A DNA stretch of 40,050 nt from Sulfurovum sp. 16-42-52 (GTDB lineage: Bacteria > Campylobacterota > Campylobacteria > Campylobacterales > Sulfurovaceae). The position numbers were made by a program, and so were the translations under genes. Under the pieces are notes generated by a model. It searched no databases and had not been told where the DNA came from. It worked only from the letters and a program-made list of their open reading frames with translations. Of the stretch, positions 16,895 through 26,084 are shown one piece after another (within the stretch, counting starts at the first letter, position 1; each line of letters opens with the position of its first letter). The stretch lies in contig NCHB01000013.1 of the NCBI GenBank assembly GCA_002281755.1, forward strand, positions 1-40,050. The letters run 5' to 3'.

Positions 16895-18745
16895 TCACCC
16901 CTGTGAAGCCGACTGTGAAAGATAATCACTGTATCGTTTGACTTCCTTATCCAAACGGTTCCAATTTTTTTGATAAAGATAAATATAATCAATAAGATAA
17001 ACCTGCTGTTTTTGACCGATATAGGCAATGAGGTCTTGGAACATTTCTACCATCTCATGGGCATGTAAGGCTTCATAGATTTCTATGGTGGATCTTGCAT
17101 ATTTTGCCAGTGCCACCAATTCTTGATTGTAAATCATCTCTTCAAAAGCACTTCTTGTTTTCTCAAGCATTTGCATCGTCTCAAGCAAAGATTCCTGATA
17201 TTGCGAAGCACTTTGCGCACCTTTTAGCCCTTTTTCAAAATTGATAATCCTTTTATCATAGGTAAATTCAGTTTTTTTCTCTTTGGCTTTTCTGTTGCGC
17301 ATCGCATCAGTCACCACTAAAAACTTCTCCAAGACAGTATACACTTCAGTAGACTGAATCGGTTTGGGGATGGCTGCGTTCATGCCTGCTACTTGCATTT
17401 CTTTGAGTTCATGAGAAAATGCCATGGAGGAAATAGAGATGATAGGTATCTTTTCCCACTTTTTCACTGACCGTATTTTCTTGGTCATCAACATACCATC
17501 CATCACAGGCATGTTGATATCGGTGAAGATAATATCAATCTCTTCTTCTTCAAGCAACTCGAGCATCTCAGCACCATTATGTTTTACAAAAAGCTTCACG
17601 CCCTCTATGGTCAAAATATTTCGCAGGATTCTTTCATCTATTTTACTGTCTTCAACAATCGCAATATGCGCACCCTTGAATTTCTGTAGCATTTCTTCAG
17701 TGAAATTGCCTCTGCCTTTGATGATAAAATCATTAGCATTAAAGCTTTCTATATTGTTTATACCTTTGACTGCATGGCTTTTAAAGATAAATATTTGACA
17801 CAGTATCTCTTCAACATCCCCAATGACTGTTGGTTTATAAAGTTCTGCATGGGCAATTGTTTTTGCTAGGTTTATCTTTTCTTCAGACTCAAACAGTTCA
17901 TGCACAACAATAATTTTAAATTCTCGTGTACTGTCTTTATAGAGTGTGTTAAAAAAACTGATATGCTGAAATGTCAGTGTTGATGAGTCCAAAATTGCCA
18001 TATCATACACATCAAGACTGGGTTTTTTTGTCTCAAATTCACTCACGCTCAGATTGTCGATTTTGATACCATAAGTTTTAAAAATGTACCGTGCTCTTTT
18101 AGTGCTGTATTTGTCTTTGCCTATAAAAAGTGCTCTTTTGCCTGCTAAGGTTTTATGTAAAGATTCTTGACGGCTTTGGTCATCTTCATCTCTAAAGTAG
18201 GGTATTTTAAACGCATAACGTACACCAAACAACCTACTGTTACTCACTTCAAGCGAACCACGCATCGCCTCTACAATTTTTTTTGCCTTGATAAACTGGT
18301 TGAGATTTTCACTATGGCTTGACATAATACGCTGCGCATCACGATATTTCAAACACACTTTGGGACTCATAAACCCTTTTTCATTGATCACTTCAAATTG
18401 AATATATCTGTCACTGAGTTTACTGATTTTCAATACCACCTCAGCATTGGTGTTGAGCATCAAAACATCTTTTATCAGCACTTCAAGAACCTGTTCGATG
18501 TAGTCATTATCACCAACAATATAACGCCCCACATCTCTCTGGGCATCATAATAGATTTTATGATTGCGTTCTTTGAGCAGTTCACTCACTTTATTGGTCA
18601 AGATATGAAGCATCCCGCTGAGTCTAAAAGGCTGATTTTCAATTTTGATATGTTTAGCCTCGCGTTCACAAGCCATCACAAACTCAGGTGAAGAAACAGT
18701 GTTTGCTTCTTTTTTCTCTCTTGAAAATAGAGTTAACATATTCAT
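16895..18745 (-). CDS. Degenerate histidine kinase with two receiver domains
   Basis: A 616-residue cytoplasmic protein. Residues about 30-190 have the shape of a HATPase but without its key residues: the N-box is IEQVLEVLIKDVLML with no Asn, there is no DxGxG, yet the last strands (KKIVEAMRGSLEVSNSRLFG) keep the fold. No phospho-accepting HisKA box is seen. Residues about 200-325 look like a receiver domain lacking the acidic pocket. Residues about 365-485 are a proper receiver with FTDINMPVMDG (Asp409), conserved Ser and Lys (PIISISS, PKP). A helical C-terminal region (about 500-610) may be an output or HPt-like bundle lacking a clear His motif. It is probably a phosphorylation-input pseudokinase; the partner kinase may be the hybrid kinase at 28056-31292 or another. 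No adjacent partner is seen. Confidence 0.75.
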   Translation of the reverse strand: MNMLTLFSREKKEANTVSSPEFVMACEREAKHIKIENQPFRLSGMLHILTNKVSELLKERNHKIYYDAQRDVGRYIVGDNDYIEQVLEVLIKDVLMLNTNAEVVLKISKLSDRYIQFEVINEKGFMSPKVCLKYRDAQRIMSSHSENLNQFIKAKKIVEAMRGSLEVSNSRLFGVRYAFKIPYFRDEDDQSRQESLHKTLAGKRALFIGKDKYSTKRARYIFKTYGIKIDNLSVSEFETKKPSLDVYDMAILDSSTLTFQHISFFNTLYKDSTREFKIIVVHELFESEEKINLAKTIAHAELYKPTVIGDVEEILCQIFIFKSHAVKGINNIESFNANDFIIKGRGNFTEEMLQKFKGAHIAIVEDSKIDERILRNILTIEGVKLFVKHNGAEMLELLEEEEIDIIFTDINMPVMDGMLMTKKIRSVKKWEKIPIISISSMAFSHELKEMQVAGMNAAIPKPIQSTEVYTVLEKFLVVTDAMRNRKAKEKKTEFTYDKRIINFEKGLKGAQSASQYQESLLETMQMLEKTRSAFEEMIYNQELVALAKYARSTIEIYEALHAHEMVEMFQDLIAYIGQKQQVYLIDYIYLYQKNWNRLDKEVKRYSDYLSQSASQG

Positions 18746-18823
18746 TGTTTACCTAAGCCTTATTTGTTTAATGCAACTATTTTACCATTAAAAATTGAAA
18801 TTTATCATATAAGCCTGTTTAAT

Positions 18824-18838
18824 TGTTTATCATAAACA
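18824..18838. repeat. 15-bp palindrome TGTTTATCATAAACA
   Basis: Two 7-bp arms (TGTTTAT and ATAAACA) around one base, lying about 80 bp upstream of the degenerate kinase gene and 18 nt after the zinc-ribbon gene. A dyad this compact suggests a DNA-binding site or a weak terminator hairpin; no T-run is adjacent. Confidence 0.4.
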
Positions 18839-18855
18839 GTTGAAAGGTAATGAGA

Positions 18856-19140
18856 TTATTTTAGGCGATTTTTGGTGATGTCATCCGATTCTGCTTCACA
18901 CAAAAGCGTATCTTGTCCGCAGTCGCGGCATGTGGTTCTAAGAGTAAAGATGTACCAACCATTTTTATCTTTAAGTAGTGCATTGCCACACTTAGGACAC
19001 ACGATACGACTCTGCACAATCGCCAAAATCATAGCAAAGCCTAACTGAATGGTACTATGCGTATAAAAAACCGACAAAATGATGAGCAGTCCTACGCTGA
19101 TACCCAAGATGATATACTTACCATATGCGGGGATACACAT
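18856..19140 (-). CDS. Small membrane protein with zinc ribbon
   Basis: A 94-residue protein with two hydrophobic segments in the first half (residues about 9-25 and 30-46). A treble-clef-like metal site follows: CPKCGNALL at about 48-56 and CRDCGQD at about 71-77, two CxxC pairs spaced by 20 residues, typical of zinc ribbons. No enzymatic family recognised. GGAG, within the guaA 3' end, precedes the ATG; the gene starts 6 nt after the guaA stop and is probably cotranscribed. Confidence 0.75.
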   Translation of the reverse strand: MCIPAYGKYIILGISVGLLIILSVFYTHSTIQLGFAMILAIVQSRIVCPKCGNALLKDKNGWYIFTLRTTCRDCGQDTLLCEAESDDITKNRLK

Positions 19141-19146
19141 CCAAAA

Positions 19147-20685
19147 CTACTCCCACTCGATGGTTGCAGGTGGTTTTGATGAGATATCATACACCACACG
19201 GTTGATGCCCTCTATTTCGTTGATAATCCTGCGGCTCATACCCTCTAAGATATCATGGGGCACATGCGCAAATGTCGCTGTCATACCATCAACTGACTCT
19301 ACCATACGGATACATACCGTGTTATCATACGTACGGTTATCCCCCATCACACCCACCGACTGAACATTGAGCAGTACAGTAAACGCTTGCCATACTTTGT
19401 CATAATATCCTGTTGCTTTGAGCTCTTCTTGCATGATGGCATCGGATTCACGTATCAACCTGAGTCCTTCCTCGGTGACTGCTCCCATCGTTCTGATTGC
19501 AAGACCCGGTCCAGGGAACGGGTGTCTTCCTATCATCTCTTTTGGAAGTCCTAACTCAAGTCCCAGTTTTCTGACTTCATCTTTAAAGATTTCTCTTAGG
19601 GGTTCTACAAGCTCAAATGTCATCCAGTCAGGCAGTCCACCGACATTATGGTGTGATTTGATGGTTTTAGAAGGTCCTTTGACTGAGACAGACTCTATCA
19701 CATCAGTATACAGTGTGCCTTGCGCAAGAAAAGAGACATCGGTGTGTTTTTTGGCTTCTGCATCAAATACTTCTATGAACTTCTCGCCAATAGCTTTTCG
19801 TTTTGTCTCAGGGTCACTCACACCAGCAAGTACTTCCATAAACTCTTTTTTGGCATCAATGGTAATCAAAGGTATATCCAAGAGCTTGAACATATCTTGT
19901 ACCTGCTCTGCCTCGTTTTTGCGAAGCAGTCCCTGATCGACAAATACACAGATCAGCTGATCTTTTGGCAAAGCCTCATTGAGCATCGCGGCAACCACCG
20001 AAGAGTCAACCCCTCCACTTACACCACAGAGCACTTTTTTGGTGCCGACTTGTTTTTTGATAGCCTCTATCTTCTCTTTGGCAAAACTTCCCATGTTCCA
20101 CGTGCTGTCACACCCGCAAATATGTTTGGCAAAGTTTTTTAACATCATCGTACCCTCTACGGAGTGGTGCACTTCTGGATGAAATTGAAAAGCATAAAGC
20201 ATTCTACTCTCATCGGCGATGGCTGCAAAAGGAGAGTTTTCGCTTGTACCGATGACTTCAAACCCCTCAGGGATACGTTCTGCCTTGTCACCATGACTCA
20301 TCCATACGATAGAATCATCACTAATGCCTTTAAAAATATTTGAATCATTGGCTATCTTGAGTTTTGCTTTACCGTACTCATGGTGGTCTGCTGCCACCAC
20401 ACTACCGCCAAAATGCTGCGTAATGAGCTGCATACCATAACAAATACCCAAAATAGGCAATCCCAAGCCCCACACACCCTCGTCTGGTTTATAGGCATCC
20501 TCGGCGTACACAGAAGCAGGTCCGCCGGATAGTATGATACCTTTGGGGTTTCTTGCCTTAATGTCATCAAGACTCTCACGGTAAGGCACTACTTCTGTAT
20601 AGACACCGCTTTCTCTTAGTTTTCTAGCAATGAGCTGTGTGTATTGTGAACCGAAGTCTAAAACCAAAATAGGTACTTGTTTCAT
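19147..20685 (-). CDS. guaA: GMP synthase (glutamine-hydrolysing)
   Basis: Converts XMP, glutamine and ATP to GMP, the last step of guanine nucleotide synthesis. The 512-residue protein has the class I amidotransferase half (GICYGMQ nucleophile Cys near residue 80; FHPEV with His and Glu near 170). The ATP-pyrophosphatase half follows ([13 protein letters not shown]-loop near 220; [11 protein letters not shown]), then the dimerisation domain ending in STATIEWE-like PPATIEWE. I use ATG 20685 because AAGGA precedes it; an in-frame start 12 codons earlier has none and would precede the family N-terminus. A TATATA box before it gives a plausible promoter after the nhaD terminator. Confidence 0.97.
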   Translation of the reverse strand: MKQVPILVLDFGSQYTQLIARKLRESGVYTEVVPYRESLDDIKARNPKGIILSGGPASVYAEDAYKPDEGVWGLGLPILGICYGMQLITQHFGGSVVAADHHEYGKAKLKIANDSNIFKGISDDSIVWMSHGDKAERIPEGFEVIGTSENSPFAAIADESRMLYAFQFHPEVHHSVEGTMMLKNFAKHICGCDSTWNMGSFAKEKIEAIKKQVGTKKVLCGVSGGVDSSVVAAMLNEALPKDQLICVFVDQGLLRKNEAEQVQDMFKLLDIPLITIDAKKEFMEVLAGVSDPETKRKAIGEKFIEVFDAEAKKHTDVSFLAQGTLYTDVIESVSVKGPSKTIKSHHNVGGLPDWMTFELVEPLREIFKDEVRKLGLELGLPKEMIGRHPFPGPGLAIRTMGAVTEEGLRLIRESDAIMQEELKATGYYDKVWQAFTVLLNVQSVGVMGDNRTYDNTVCIRMVESVDGMTATFAHVPHDILEGMSRRIINEIEGINRVVYDISSKPPATIEWE

Positions 20686-20737
20686 AGGTTTTCCTTGTAT
20701 TTGTATGGTTAAATCTTCCAAAAAAACTTAACTATAT

Positions 20738-20769
20738 AAAAAACGTTACACTTTTAGTACATAAAAGTG
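20738..20769 (-). terminator. Rho-independent terminator after nhaD
   Basis: On the minus strand CACTTTTA and TAAAAGTG form an 8-bp stem with a 5-nt loop, followed 5 nt later by TTTTTT. It lies 15 nt past the nhaD stop. The stem is AT-rich, so termination may be partial. Confidence 0.5.
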
Positions 20770-20783
20770 CAACGCAAGTTTAC

Positions 20784-22100
20784 CTAAGCACCGATACGCA
20801 GAATTTCAAACTGTACATACCATACCGCAACTGAAACGATATAGCCTACCAATACAGTCCACGCATACTTCATATGGGAAGCAAAGGTATAGATACCGTG
20901 CATTTTTCCCATCACACCTACGCCTGCAGCCGAACCAAAAGAGATCAGTGAACCACCTACACCTGCGGTCATCGTCACAAGCATCCATTGTGCCGTGACA
21001 TCTGTGCCCATGTTCGGGTTGGCTTTGAGCACCGCTGACATCACAGGAACATTGTCCACTATAGCAGAGAGAAATCCTACACCGATATTGACCGCTGTTG
21101 CACCAAATTGCTCGTACAATGCTGTAAAATATTCCAAGAAACCTAAAAAGTGAAGTCCGCCTACAGCAGCCAAGATACCAAAAAAGAAAAGCAGTGTGTC
21201 GTTTTCTATCTTTGCTATCCATGAAAAGACATTGAGTTGCGTAGCAGAAGCGTTTCTGTTGATACTGTGTGCGTACATTTTGAGTATCGCTAAACCGAAC
21301 ATCATACCCCACATAGCAGGCAGATGTAGCACTTGATGAGAAGCAACTGCCATCGCTATCGTCAAGCCAAAAAGCCCGATAATCACTTTCCCACCCTCTT
21401 GTATTTCTACTTTTTGCTCATCTGCATGAAAAGGAGGATTGCCTTGCGGTACGACATGTGAAAGTAAAAAAGCGGTGATTCCCCAGCCAAGAAAAGCGGC
21501 AGGAAAAAGATAGAGAAAATCGACAAACTCCCCTTTACCTGCCACCCATACCATCAAGGTCGTAATATCACCAAAGGGAGACCATGCACCACCCGCATTA
21601 GCTGCTACCACGATGTTGATAGCACTGGGTACAAGAAAAAGCTTGTTGTCTTTGTCTATTGTCAGCACCACTGTAGAGAGTATCAACGCAGTTGTGAGGT
21701 TATCTGCTACAGGAGAGATGAAAAATGCCAACAGACCTGTCACCCAAAATAACTGCTTGTAGCTATAGCCTTTTGAGACAAGCGAATAACGCAGTGCAGA
21801 AAATACTTCTCTGTTGATCATCGCTTCAATGTAGGTCATTGCAACAAGCAAGAAGAAGAAGATACCTGCTATTTCTACAATGAGGTGCTCTACCTCGCTC
21901 TCAAGTGCATGACCATCCAAACCGTTAAGTGCAAAATACACACCGATGAGCATAAATATACCTGTTCCGGTTAGGAGTGCAGGCTTGGCTTTGTTGATGT
22001 GATACTTGTCTTCTGTTGCGATAAAATAATACCCCAAAACAAAAATAATCAATGAGAGTATCCCTACCCATGTAGTTGTCAAGTGTAATTGGTCGTGCAT
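20784..22100 (-). CDS. nhaD: NhaD-type sodium/proton antiporter
   Basis: An inner-membrane Na+/H+ antiporter of the ion transporter superfamily (ArsB/NhaD). The 438-residue protein has about 11-12 membrane helices. Two inverted signature segments are visible: ISPVADNLTTALILS with NAGGAWSPFGDITTLMVW, and SAIVDNVPVMSAVLKA followed by GGSLISFGSAAGVGVMG; they carry the conserved Asp, Asn, Ser and Thr of the ion site. I use ATG 22100 (AGGAGA 5-6 nt upstream), not the upstream in-frame codon at 22148. It follows nadB and ends at the terminator above. In sulfur oxidisers such pumps help pH and salt control. Confidence 0.9.
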   Translation of the reverse strand: MHDQLHLTTTWVGILSLIIFVLGYYFIATEDKYHINKAKPALLTGTGIFMLIGVYFALNGLDGHALESEVEHLIVEIAGIFFFLLVAMTYIEAMINREVFSALRYSLVSKGYSYKQLFWVTGLLAFFISPVADNLTTALILSTVVLTIDKDNKLFLVPSAINIVVAANAGGAWSPFGDITTLMVWVAGKGEFVDFLYLFPAAFLGWGITAFLLSHVVPQGNPPFHADEQKVEIQEGGKVIIGLFGLTIAMAVASHQVLHLPAMWGMMFGLAILKMYAHSINRNASATQLNVFSWIAKIENDTLLFFFGILAAVGGLHFLGFLEYFTALYEQFGATAVNIGVGFLSAIVDNVPVMSAVLKANPNMGTDVTAQWMLVTMTAGVGGSLISFGSAAGVGVMGKMHGIYTFASHMKYAWTVLVGYIVSVAVWYVQFEILRIGA

Positions 22101-22149
22101 TCTTTCTCCTAAAATGGTGGTTGTAGCATATGTGGCATACACTACCAAA

Positions 22150-23601
22150 TCACTCGGATTCGATATAGTGTGAACCTAAAGACTCTTTTCTTGCAAGTGC
22201 CGCATCTACAATAGCAGAAGCCGTGTTGAGCCTAAGCTTTAACAATCTTCCAATCTCTTTGTTTTTCATATCGTAAATGATATTTTTCGCCTCATGCAGC
22301 CCTTTGGTGGTTCTGATAATACCTATATCATCCCACATCACCTGACGCAGTTTTTGTTTATAGCGTTTGTCGTTTTCTTTGTGCAAAATATTACCACAAT
22401 CCTTCTCAAATTTAGGTATTTTGACACTCGGTTGTTCTTTTGAAAGCAGATGTTCAACCGCCCTTTTGGCAAACACTACCCCCTCAAGCAAGGAGTTAGA
22501 AGCCAAACGGTTCGCACCATGCACCCCTGTTCTGGCCGCCTCACCGATGACATAAAGCCCTTGCATCCCGGCAATGGCACCATTCGTATCACACTTAATA
22601 CCCCCGTTAGAGTAGTGAAATGCGGGCGAGATAGAAATCTTGTCATGAGGAAAGTTGTATCCCAAGGCAGCAAAGGTTCGGGTAATGTTCGGGAAACGCT
22701 GCTCAAACCACTTCTTTTCAAACATTGAAAAGTCCAAATACGCTTTTTGTCCAGTTTTGCGCTTGTGTTTGAAAATACCGCGAGAGACAATGTCTCTGCT
22801 TGCCAACTCCCCGCGCTCATCATACTCAAACAAAAAACGCCTGCCTTCATCATCCACGATGTGTGCACCCTCACCTCTGAGTGCTTCAGTGAGCAAAAGT
22901 TTTCTCGCATAGGGCGTCTCGACAAAGACAGTCGGGTGAAACTGCATAAACTCCATATCACTCAGCTCTATACCTTTTTCCACACAAATACCATGGATGT
23001 CAGAACTAACGGTACGGGAGTTTGTATTGTAAGCATAGAGTGATCCGATACCGCCTGAAGCGATGATGACATCATCGGCAAAAATAGTGGTCGGTTCATA
23101 ATTGACCGTAGCCTTGACCCCGTAACATCTGCCATTTTCTATGAGCAGATCGTACACCAAGGTATTTCTTTGCAACTGATGTTTGTTTTGCACCATCATA
23201 AAATAGTGCATATACCGCCCAGTAGCATCCCCGCCCGCATGGATGATACGCTCTACAGAATGCGCAGCTTCTTTGGTGTAAAGCAATTTACCTTTATCGT
23301 TAGTATCAAACTGCATCCCTTTGGCGATGATATCAGCTGTCGTCTCCAAAGAAGTGCGAGAGAGTATCTCAACAGCATTTTTGTCATTATGGTAAGAACC
23401 CGCTTCCATGGTATCATGTACATGCAAAGCGATGTCGGACTCATCAAGCGCAGTGACCATACCTCCTTGCGCATAAAAGGTATTACACTCCCAAGGAATA
23501 TCTTTGCACACCACCAACACTTTTTTACTTTTAGGCAGCTGCATCGCCGCATACAATCCTGCAATACCTGCACCGATAATCAATACATCATACTTGACCA
23601 C
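22150..23601 (-). CDS. nadB: L-aspartate oxidase
   Basis: The first enzyme of NAD synthesis from aspartate: FAD-dependent oxidation of L-aspartate to iminoaspartate. The 483-residue protein has the N-terminal dinucleotide motif (VLIIGAGIAGLYAA), the active-site region (AQGGMVTAL, MEFMQFHPTV) and the capping and C-terminal helical domains (GANRLASNSLLEG, RQVMWDDIGIIRT). The length and the separate smaller size distinguish it from SdhA/FrdA (about 590-600), and no partner iron-sulfur subunit is adjacent. It starts with GTG 23601; AGGA lies 6 nt upstream inside the end of the lipoprotein gene. Confidence 0.92.
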   Translation of the reverse strand: MVKYDVLIIGAGIAGLYAAMQLPKSKKVLVVCKDIPWECNTFYAQGGMVTALDESDIALHVHDTMEAGSYHNDKNAVEILSRTSLETTADIIAKGMQFDTNDKGKLLYTKEAAHSVERIIHAGGDATGRYMHYFMMVQNKHQLQRNTLVYDLLIENGRCYGVKATVNYEPTTIFADDVIIASGGIGSLYAYNTNSRTVSSDIHGICVEKGIELSDMEFMQFHPTVFVETPYARKLLLTEALRGEGAHIVDDEGRRFLFEYDERGELASRDIVSRGIFKHKRKTGQKAYLDFSMFEKKWFEQRFPNITRTFAALGYNFPHDKISISPAFHYSNGGIKCDTNGAIAGMQGLYVIGEAARTGVHGANRLASNSLLEGVVFAKRAVEHLLSKEQPSVKIPKFEKDCGNILHKENDKRYKQKLRQVMWDDIGIIRTTKGLHEAKNIIYDMKNKEIGRLLKLRLNTASAIVDAALARKESLGSHYIESE

Positions 23602-23603
23602 GT

Positions 23604-23750
23604 CTATCCTTTTGTCTGTACTGTTTGGTTTGTATCGCTTGTATCAGGAACATGCACCGGATCTGTTTTATAGCCACAGCCTGCCAATACGATACAGCAA
23701 AATAATGCTATAATCAAAACATGAAAAAAGCCAGTATGATTTTGTCTCAT
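23604..23750 (-). CDS. 48-aa lipoprotein, LptM-like
   Basis: A short frame that is easily missed. It runs from ATG 23750 to TAG 23606-23604 and gives a signal peptide with hydrophobic core (VLIIALFCCIVLAGC) and the lipobox Cys at about residue 24. A 24-residue mature part follows: CGYKTDPVHVPDTSDTN. The GCG-K-DP-V motif resembles small outer-membrane lipoproteins of the LptM/YifL type, which help LptD disulfide maturation, but that comparison is tentative. An AAGAAG ribosome binding site precedes the ATG. Its first 30 nt are antisense to the gene at 23721; nadB begins 2 nt after its stop, so it heads the lipoprotein-nadB-nhaD run. Confidence 0.65.
   Translation of the reverse strand: MRQNHTGFFHVLIIALFCCIVLAGCGYKTDPVHVPDTSDTNQTVQTKG
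23709..23714 (+). promoter_or_regulatory. Extended -10 box giving a leaderless mRNA
   Basis: TGC-TATAAT ends 6 nt before ATG 23721, placing transcription start at the start codon. No ribosome binding site is present. The promoter lies inside the lipoprotein gene on the other strand. Confidence 0.5.
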
Positions 23751-24164
23751 TTATCTTCTTTACCTCAATTTAAATCATTAAAACGACAAACGTGTTATGA
23801 GAAGTATATCGGTCTTTTAAGCAGTAAATGGCAAAAAGCCATTGCTTTTATCTACATCAAAGATGCCACACTTTTCATAGCGGTCACACATCCGGGTTTC
23901 AAGATGGAGCTCAATTATAATAGAGATTTATTAAAAAGCCTATTAACCCAACTCTGTACACACGATAAAAGCTGTGAAGAAATGCAGGCAGACAAAGTGA
24001 TTATCTTTCACAGCAAGTATTATGCGATGCCAGAAGAAAAAACCTCTTACACTACTGTACCCCATTATGAAGAACGTGCCTCAGGGGATTTTGAACTGCC
24101 CAAAGACGCAGAACTTAAAACCAAATTTGAACAGATCAAAGCACTGATCACATGCAATCGGTAG
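23721..24164 (+). CDS. DciA/DUF721-like protein
   Basis: A 147-residue soluble protein. The core segment (about residues 35-75: SSKWQKAIAFIYIKDATLFI, AVTHPGFKMELNYNRDLLKS) resembles the DUF721/DciA fold, a small beta/alpha module that in bacteria assists loading of the replicative helicase. The resemblance is structural in pattern only, so the assignment is weak. Its last 13 nt overlap uvrC, which implies coupling. It has an extended -10 box directly ahead of the ATG and no ribosome binding site, suggesting leaderless translation. Alternative: a short internal start at the sixth codon (ATG 23736), equally without a ribosome binding site. Confidence 0.65.
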   Translation: MKKASMILSHLSSLPQFKSLKRQTCYEKYIGLLSSKWQKAIAFIYIKDATLFIAVTHPGFKMELNYNRDLLKSLLTQLCTHDKSCEEMQADKVIIFHSKYYAMPEEKTSYTTVPHYEERASGDFELPKDAELKTKFEQIKALITCNR

Positions 24165-25942
24165 TACAAAATCTTCCCTCATCTGCGGGGGTATACCAAT
24201 ACTTTGATGCCAGAGGTAAATTGCTCTATGTGGGCAAAGCAAAAAACCTTAAAAACAGAGTCAAAAGCTATTGGCGTTTTACCCCTCTTTTTAAACCCAA
24301 TGAAGCGCAAAGTTCGCGCATCCTGAAGATGCTTCAGGAAGCTTCAAGACTGGAATACCTCCTTGTAGAGACTGAAGAAGATGCGCTTATCTTGGAAAAT
24401 GCGCTCATCAAACAGCTTAAACCCAAATACAACATTTTGCTTCGTGATGATAAAACCTACCCTTACATTTATATTGACGAAGCACAACCCTTTGCACGTT
24501 TTGAAATCACACGCAAAATTATTAAAGGTAAAAACATTACCTATTACGGGCCTTTCCCCTCAGGAGGCAGAGCACTGCTTGATGCATTGTATGAAGTTTA
24601 TCCCCTTATACAGAGAAAATCCTGTCTCAAAGAAGGCAAAGCCTGTTTATTTCACCAGATAGGTAAATGCCTTGCACCGTGCGAGGGGAAAATAACCCCA
24701 GAAGCGTATAAGGACATCATCTTTGAAGCCAAAACCTCTATCACCAAACGTAAAAAGCTTATCAAGACTTTAGAAGAGAAGATGACACAACTTGCCGTGC
24801 AGGAACGCTATGAAGAAGCCGCTTTGCTTAGAGACAAGATACAAAGCATTGCATCACTGACCATTACCTCAGGTATAGACTTGGCAAATGAACTGGATCT
24901 TGATATCTTTGCCATACGTAACGGGGATGAAAAAGGTGTGATAGTCAAGCTTTTTATGCGGGGTGGCAAGATTATCTCTTCCGCCTACACCTACTTTAGA
25001 CATACCCACATCTTTGATGAAAATGAAGCCTATAAACAGGCACTCTTAGAGTTTTACACCATAGACACGCCTCATATAAGCAAACAAATCTTGACAGCCC
25101 ATCCCTTTGAAGACAGCGAACAGGTCGCAAGAGGACTTAGCCTGCGTTATCATGAAAAAATAGAGATTCTTACACCCCAACGCGGTGCCAAAGCAAAACT
25201 GATTGCTTTGGCACTGCAAAACTGTGAAGAGTTGCTGCGAAAAACCCAAAGTGATACCATTATGGAGCAAAAGATTGCTGATCTTTTAGAGTTGAGCGTC
25301 ATCCCCTATCGTATCGAAACGTTTGATAACTCCCACATGATGGGCGTAGCTGCTGTGGGGGGAATGGTGGTTTGGGACGAAGGGGATTGGGACAAAAAGA
25401 GCTATAGACAGTATGCTTTATCTGAGCATGATGAGTATGCACAAATGAAAGAGATGCTTACCCGACGTATCAAACATTTCCAAGAAGAGCCTGCCCCTGA
25501 TCTCTGGATACTGGATGGCGGACAGGCAAATCTAAATCTTGCACTCGCTTTACTCAAAGATGCCCATGTAAACCTTGACGTGATCGCCATAGCCAAAGAA
25601 AAGTTAGATGCAAAAGCACATCGTGCAAAAGGTGCAGCCAAAGATATCCTCTATACACCTCAAGGCATACTTGAACTCAAAGCAAATGACGCACGGTTGC
25701 ACTGGATTCAACGCCAAAGAGACGAAGCCCATCGTTACGCCATTACCTATCATCAAAACAAAAAACGCAAAGAAGATACACAGATATCACTGCTCACTCA
25801 AAAAGGCATCGGAAAAGCAACACTCAAAAAACTCATTGATTATTTTGGCACATTTGAAGCCATAGAACTTGCATCATTTAAAGATATAGAAAAAGTTACA
25901 AATAATAAAATTGCAAACATTATTAAAAATAATACAGAGTAA
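24152..25942 (+). CDS. uvrC: Excinuclease ABC subunit C
   Basis: The nuclease of nucleotide excision repair; with UvrB it incises the damaged strand on both sides of a lesion. The 596-residue protein has an N-terminal GIY-YIG domain (GVYQYF, LLYVGKAKNLKNR; about residues 12-90). The UVR motif that binds UvrB follows (EEKMTQLAVQERYEEAALLRDKI, about 205-235), then the RNase H-like endonuclease (ETFDNSHMMGVAAVGGMVV, ILDGGQANL; about 390-480) and a C-terminal helix-hairpin-helix (GIGKATLKKLIDYFGT). It starts within the preceding gene. Confidence 0.96.
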   Translation: MQSVVQNLPSSAGVYQYFDARGKLLYVGKAKNLKNRVKSYWRFTPLFKPNEAQSSRILKMLQEASRLEYLLVETEEDALILENALIKQLKPKYNILLRDDKTYPYIYIDEAQPFARFEITRKIIKGKNITYYGPFPSGGRALLDALYEVYPLIQRKSCLKEGKACLFHQIGKCLAPCEGKITPEAYKDIIFEAKTSITKRKKLIKTLEEKMTQLAVQERYEEAALLRDKIQSIASLTITSGIDLANELDLDIFAIRNGDEKGVIVKLFMRGGKIISSAYTYFRHTHIFDENEAYKQALLEFYTIDTPHISKQILTAHPFEDSEQVARGLSLRYHEKIEILTPQRGAKAKLIALALQNCEELLRKTQSDTIMEQKIADLLELSVIPYRIETFDNSHMMGVAAVGGMVVWDEGDWDKKSYRQYALSEHDEYAQMKEMLTRRIKHFQEEPAPDLWILDGGQANLNLALALLKDAHVNLDVIAIAKEKLDAKAHRAKGAAKDILYTPQGILELKANDARLHWIQRQRDEAHRYAITYHQNKKRKEDTQISLLTQKGIGKATLKKLIDYFGTFEAIELASFKDIEKVTNNKIANIIKNNTE

Positions 25943-26071
25943 ATTGTCATTATTTGATATTTTTTACTGAAAACATAATTAATTCATTCTATTTTTAGTT
26001 AACTTGTACTAAAGTTTTAGAAGTGGGCTTATCATTACAGTATTTGGGTACTTTTAAGTACTGACAAATAC

Positions 26072-26077
26072 TATAAA
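26072..26077 (+). promoter_or_regulatory. -10 box of the riboswitch leader
   Basis: TATAAA lies about 12 nt before the first nucleotides of the riboswitch closing stem, so transcription would begin near 26084. GTACTT and AAGTAC flank TT just upstream (26049-26062), a possible operator. Nothing else is recognised in 25943-26070. Confidence 0.5.
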
Positions 26078-26084
26078 ACAGATA

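Noticed and set aside
19418-19936. 172-codon frame antisense to guaA and similar long frames inside the DUF11, lptD, nadB and MshQ-like genes
   Set aside because: They overlap well-supported genes, have poor composition for proteins and lack ribosome binding sites.
20686-20721. Longer starts of guaA (20721), nhaD (22148), bamD (34919), the phosphoribosyltransferase (6695), purD (10716), CDF (12037) and the MshQ-like gene (35112)
   Set aside because: In each case the shorter start has a clear ribosome binding site or matches the family's N-terminus, and the longer one does not.
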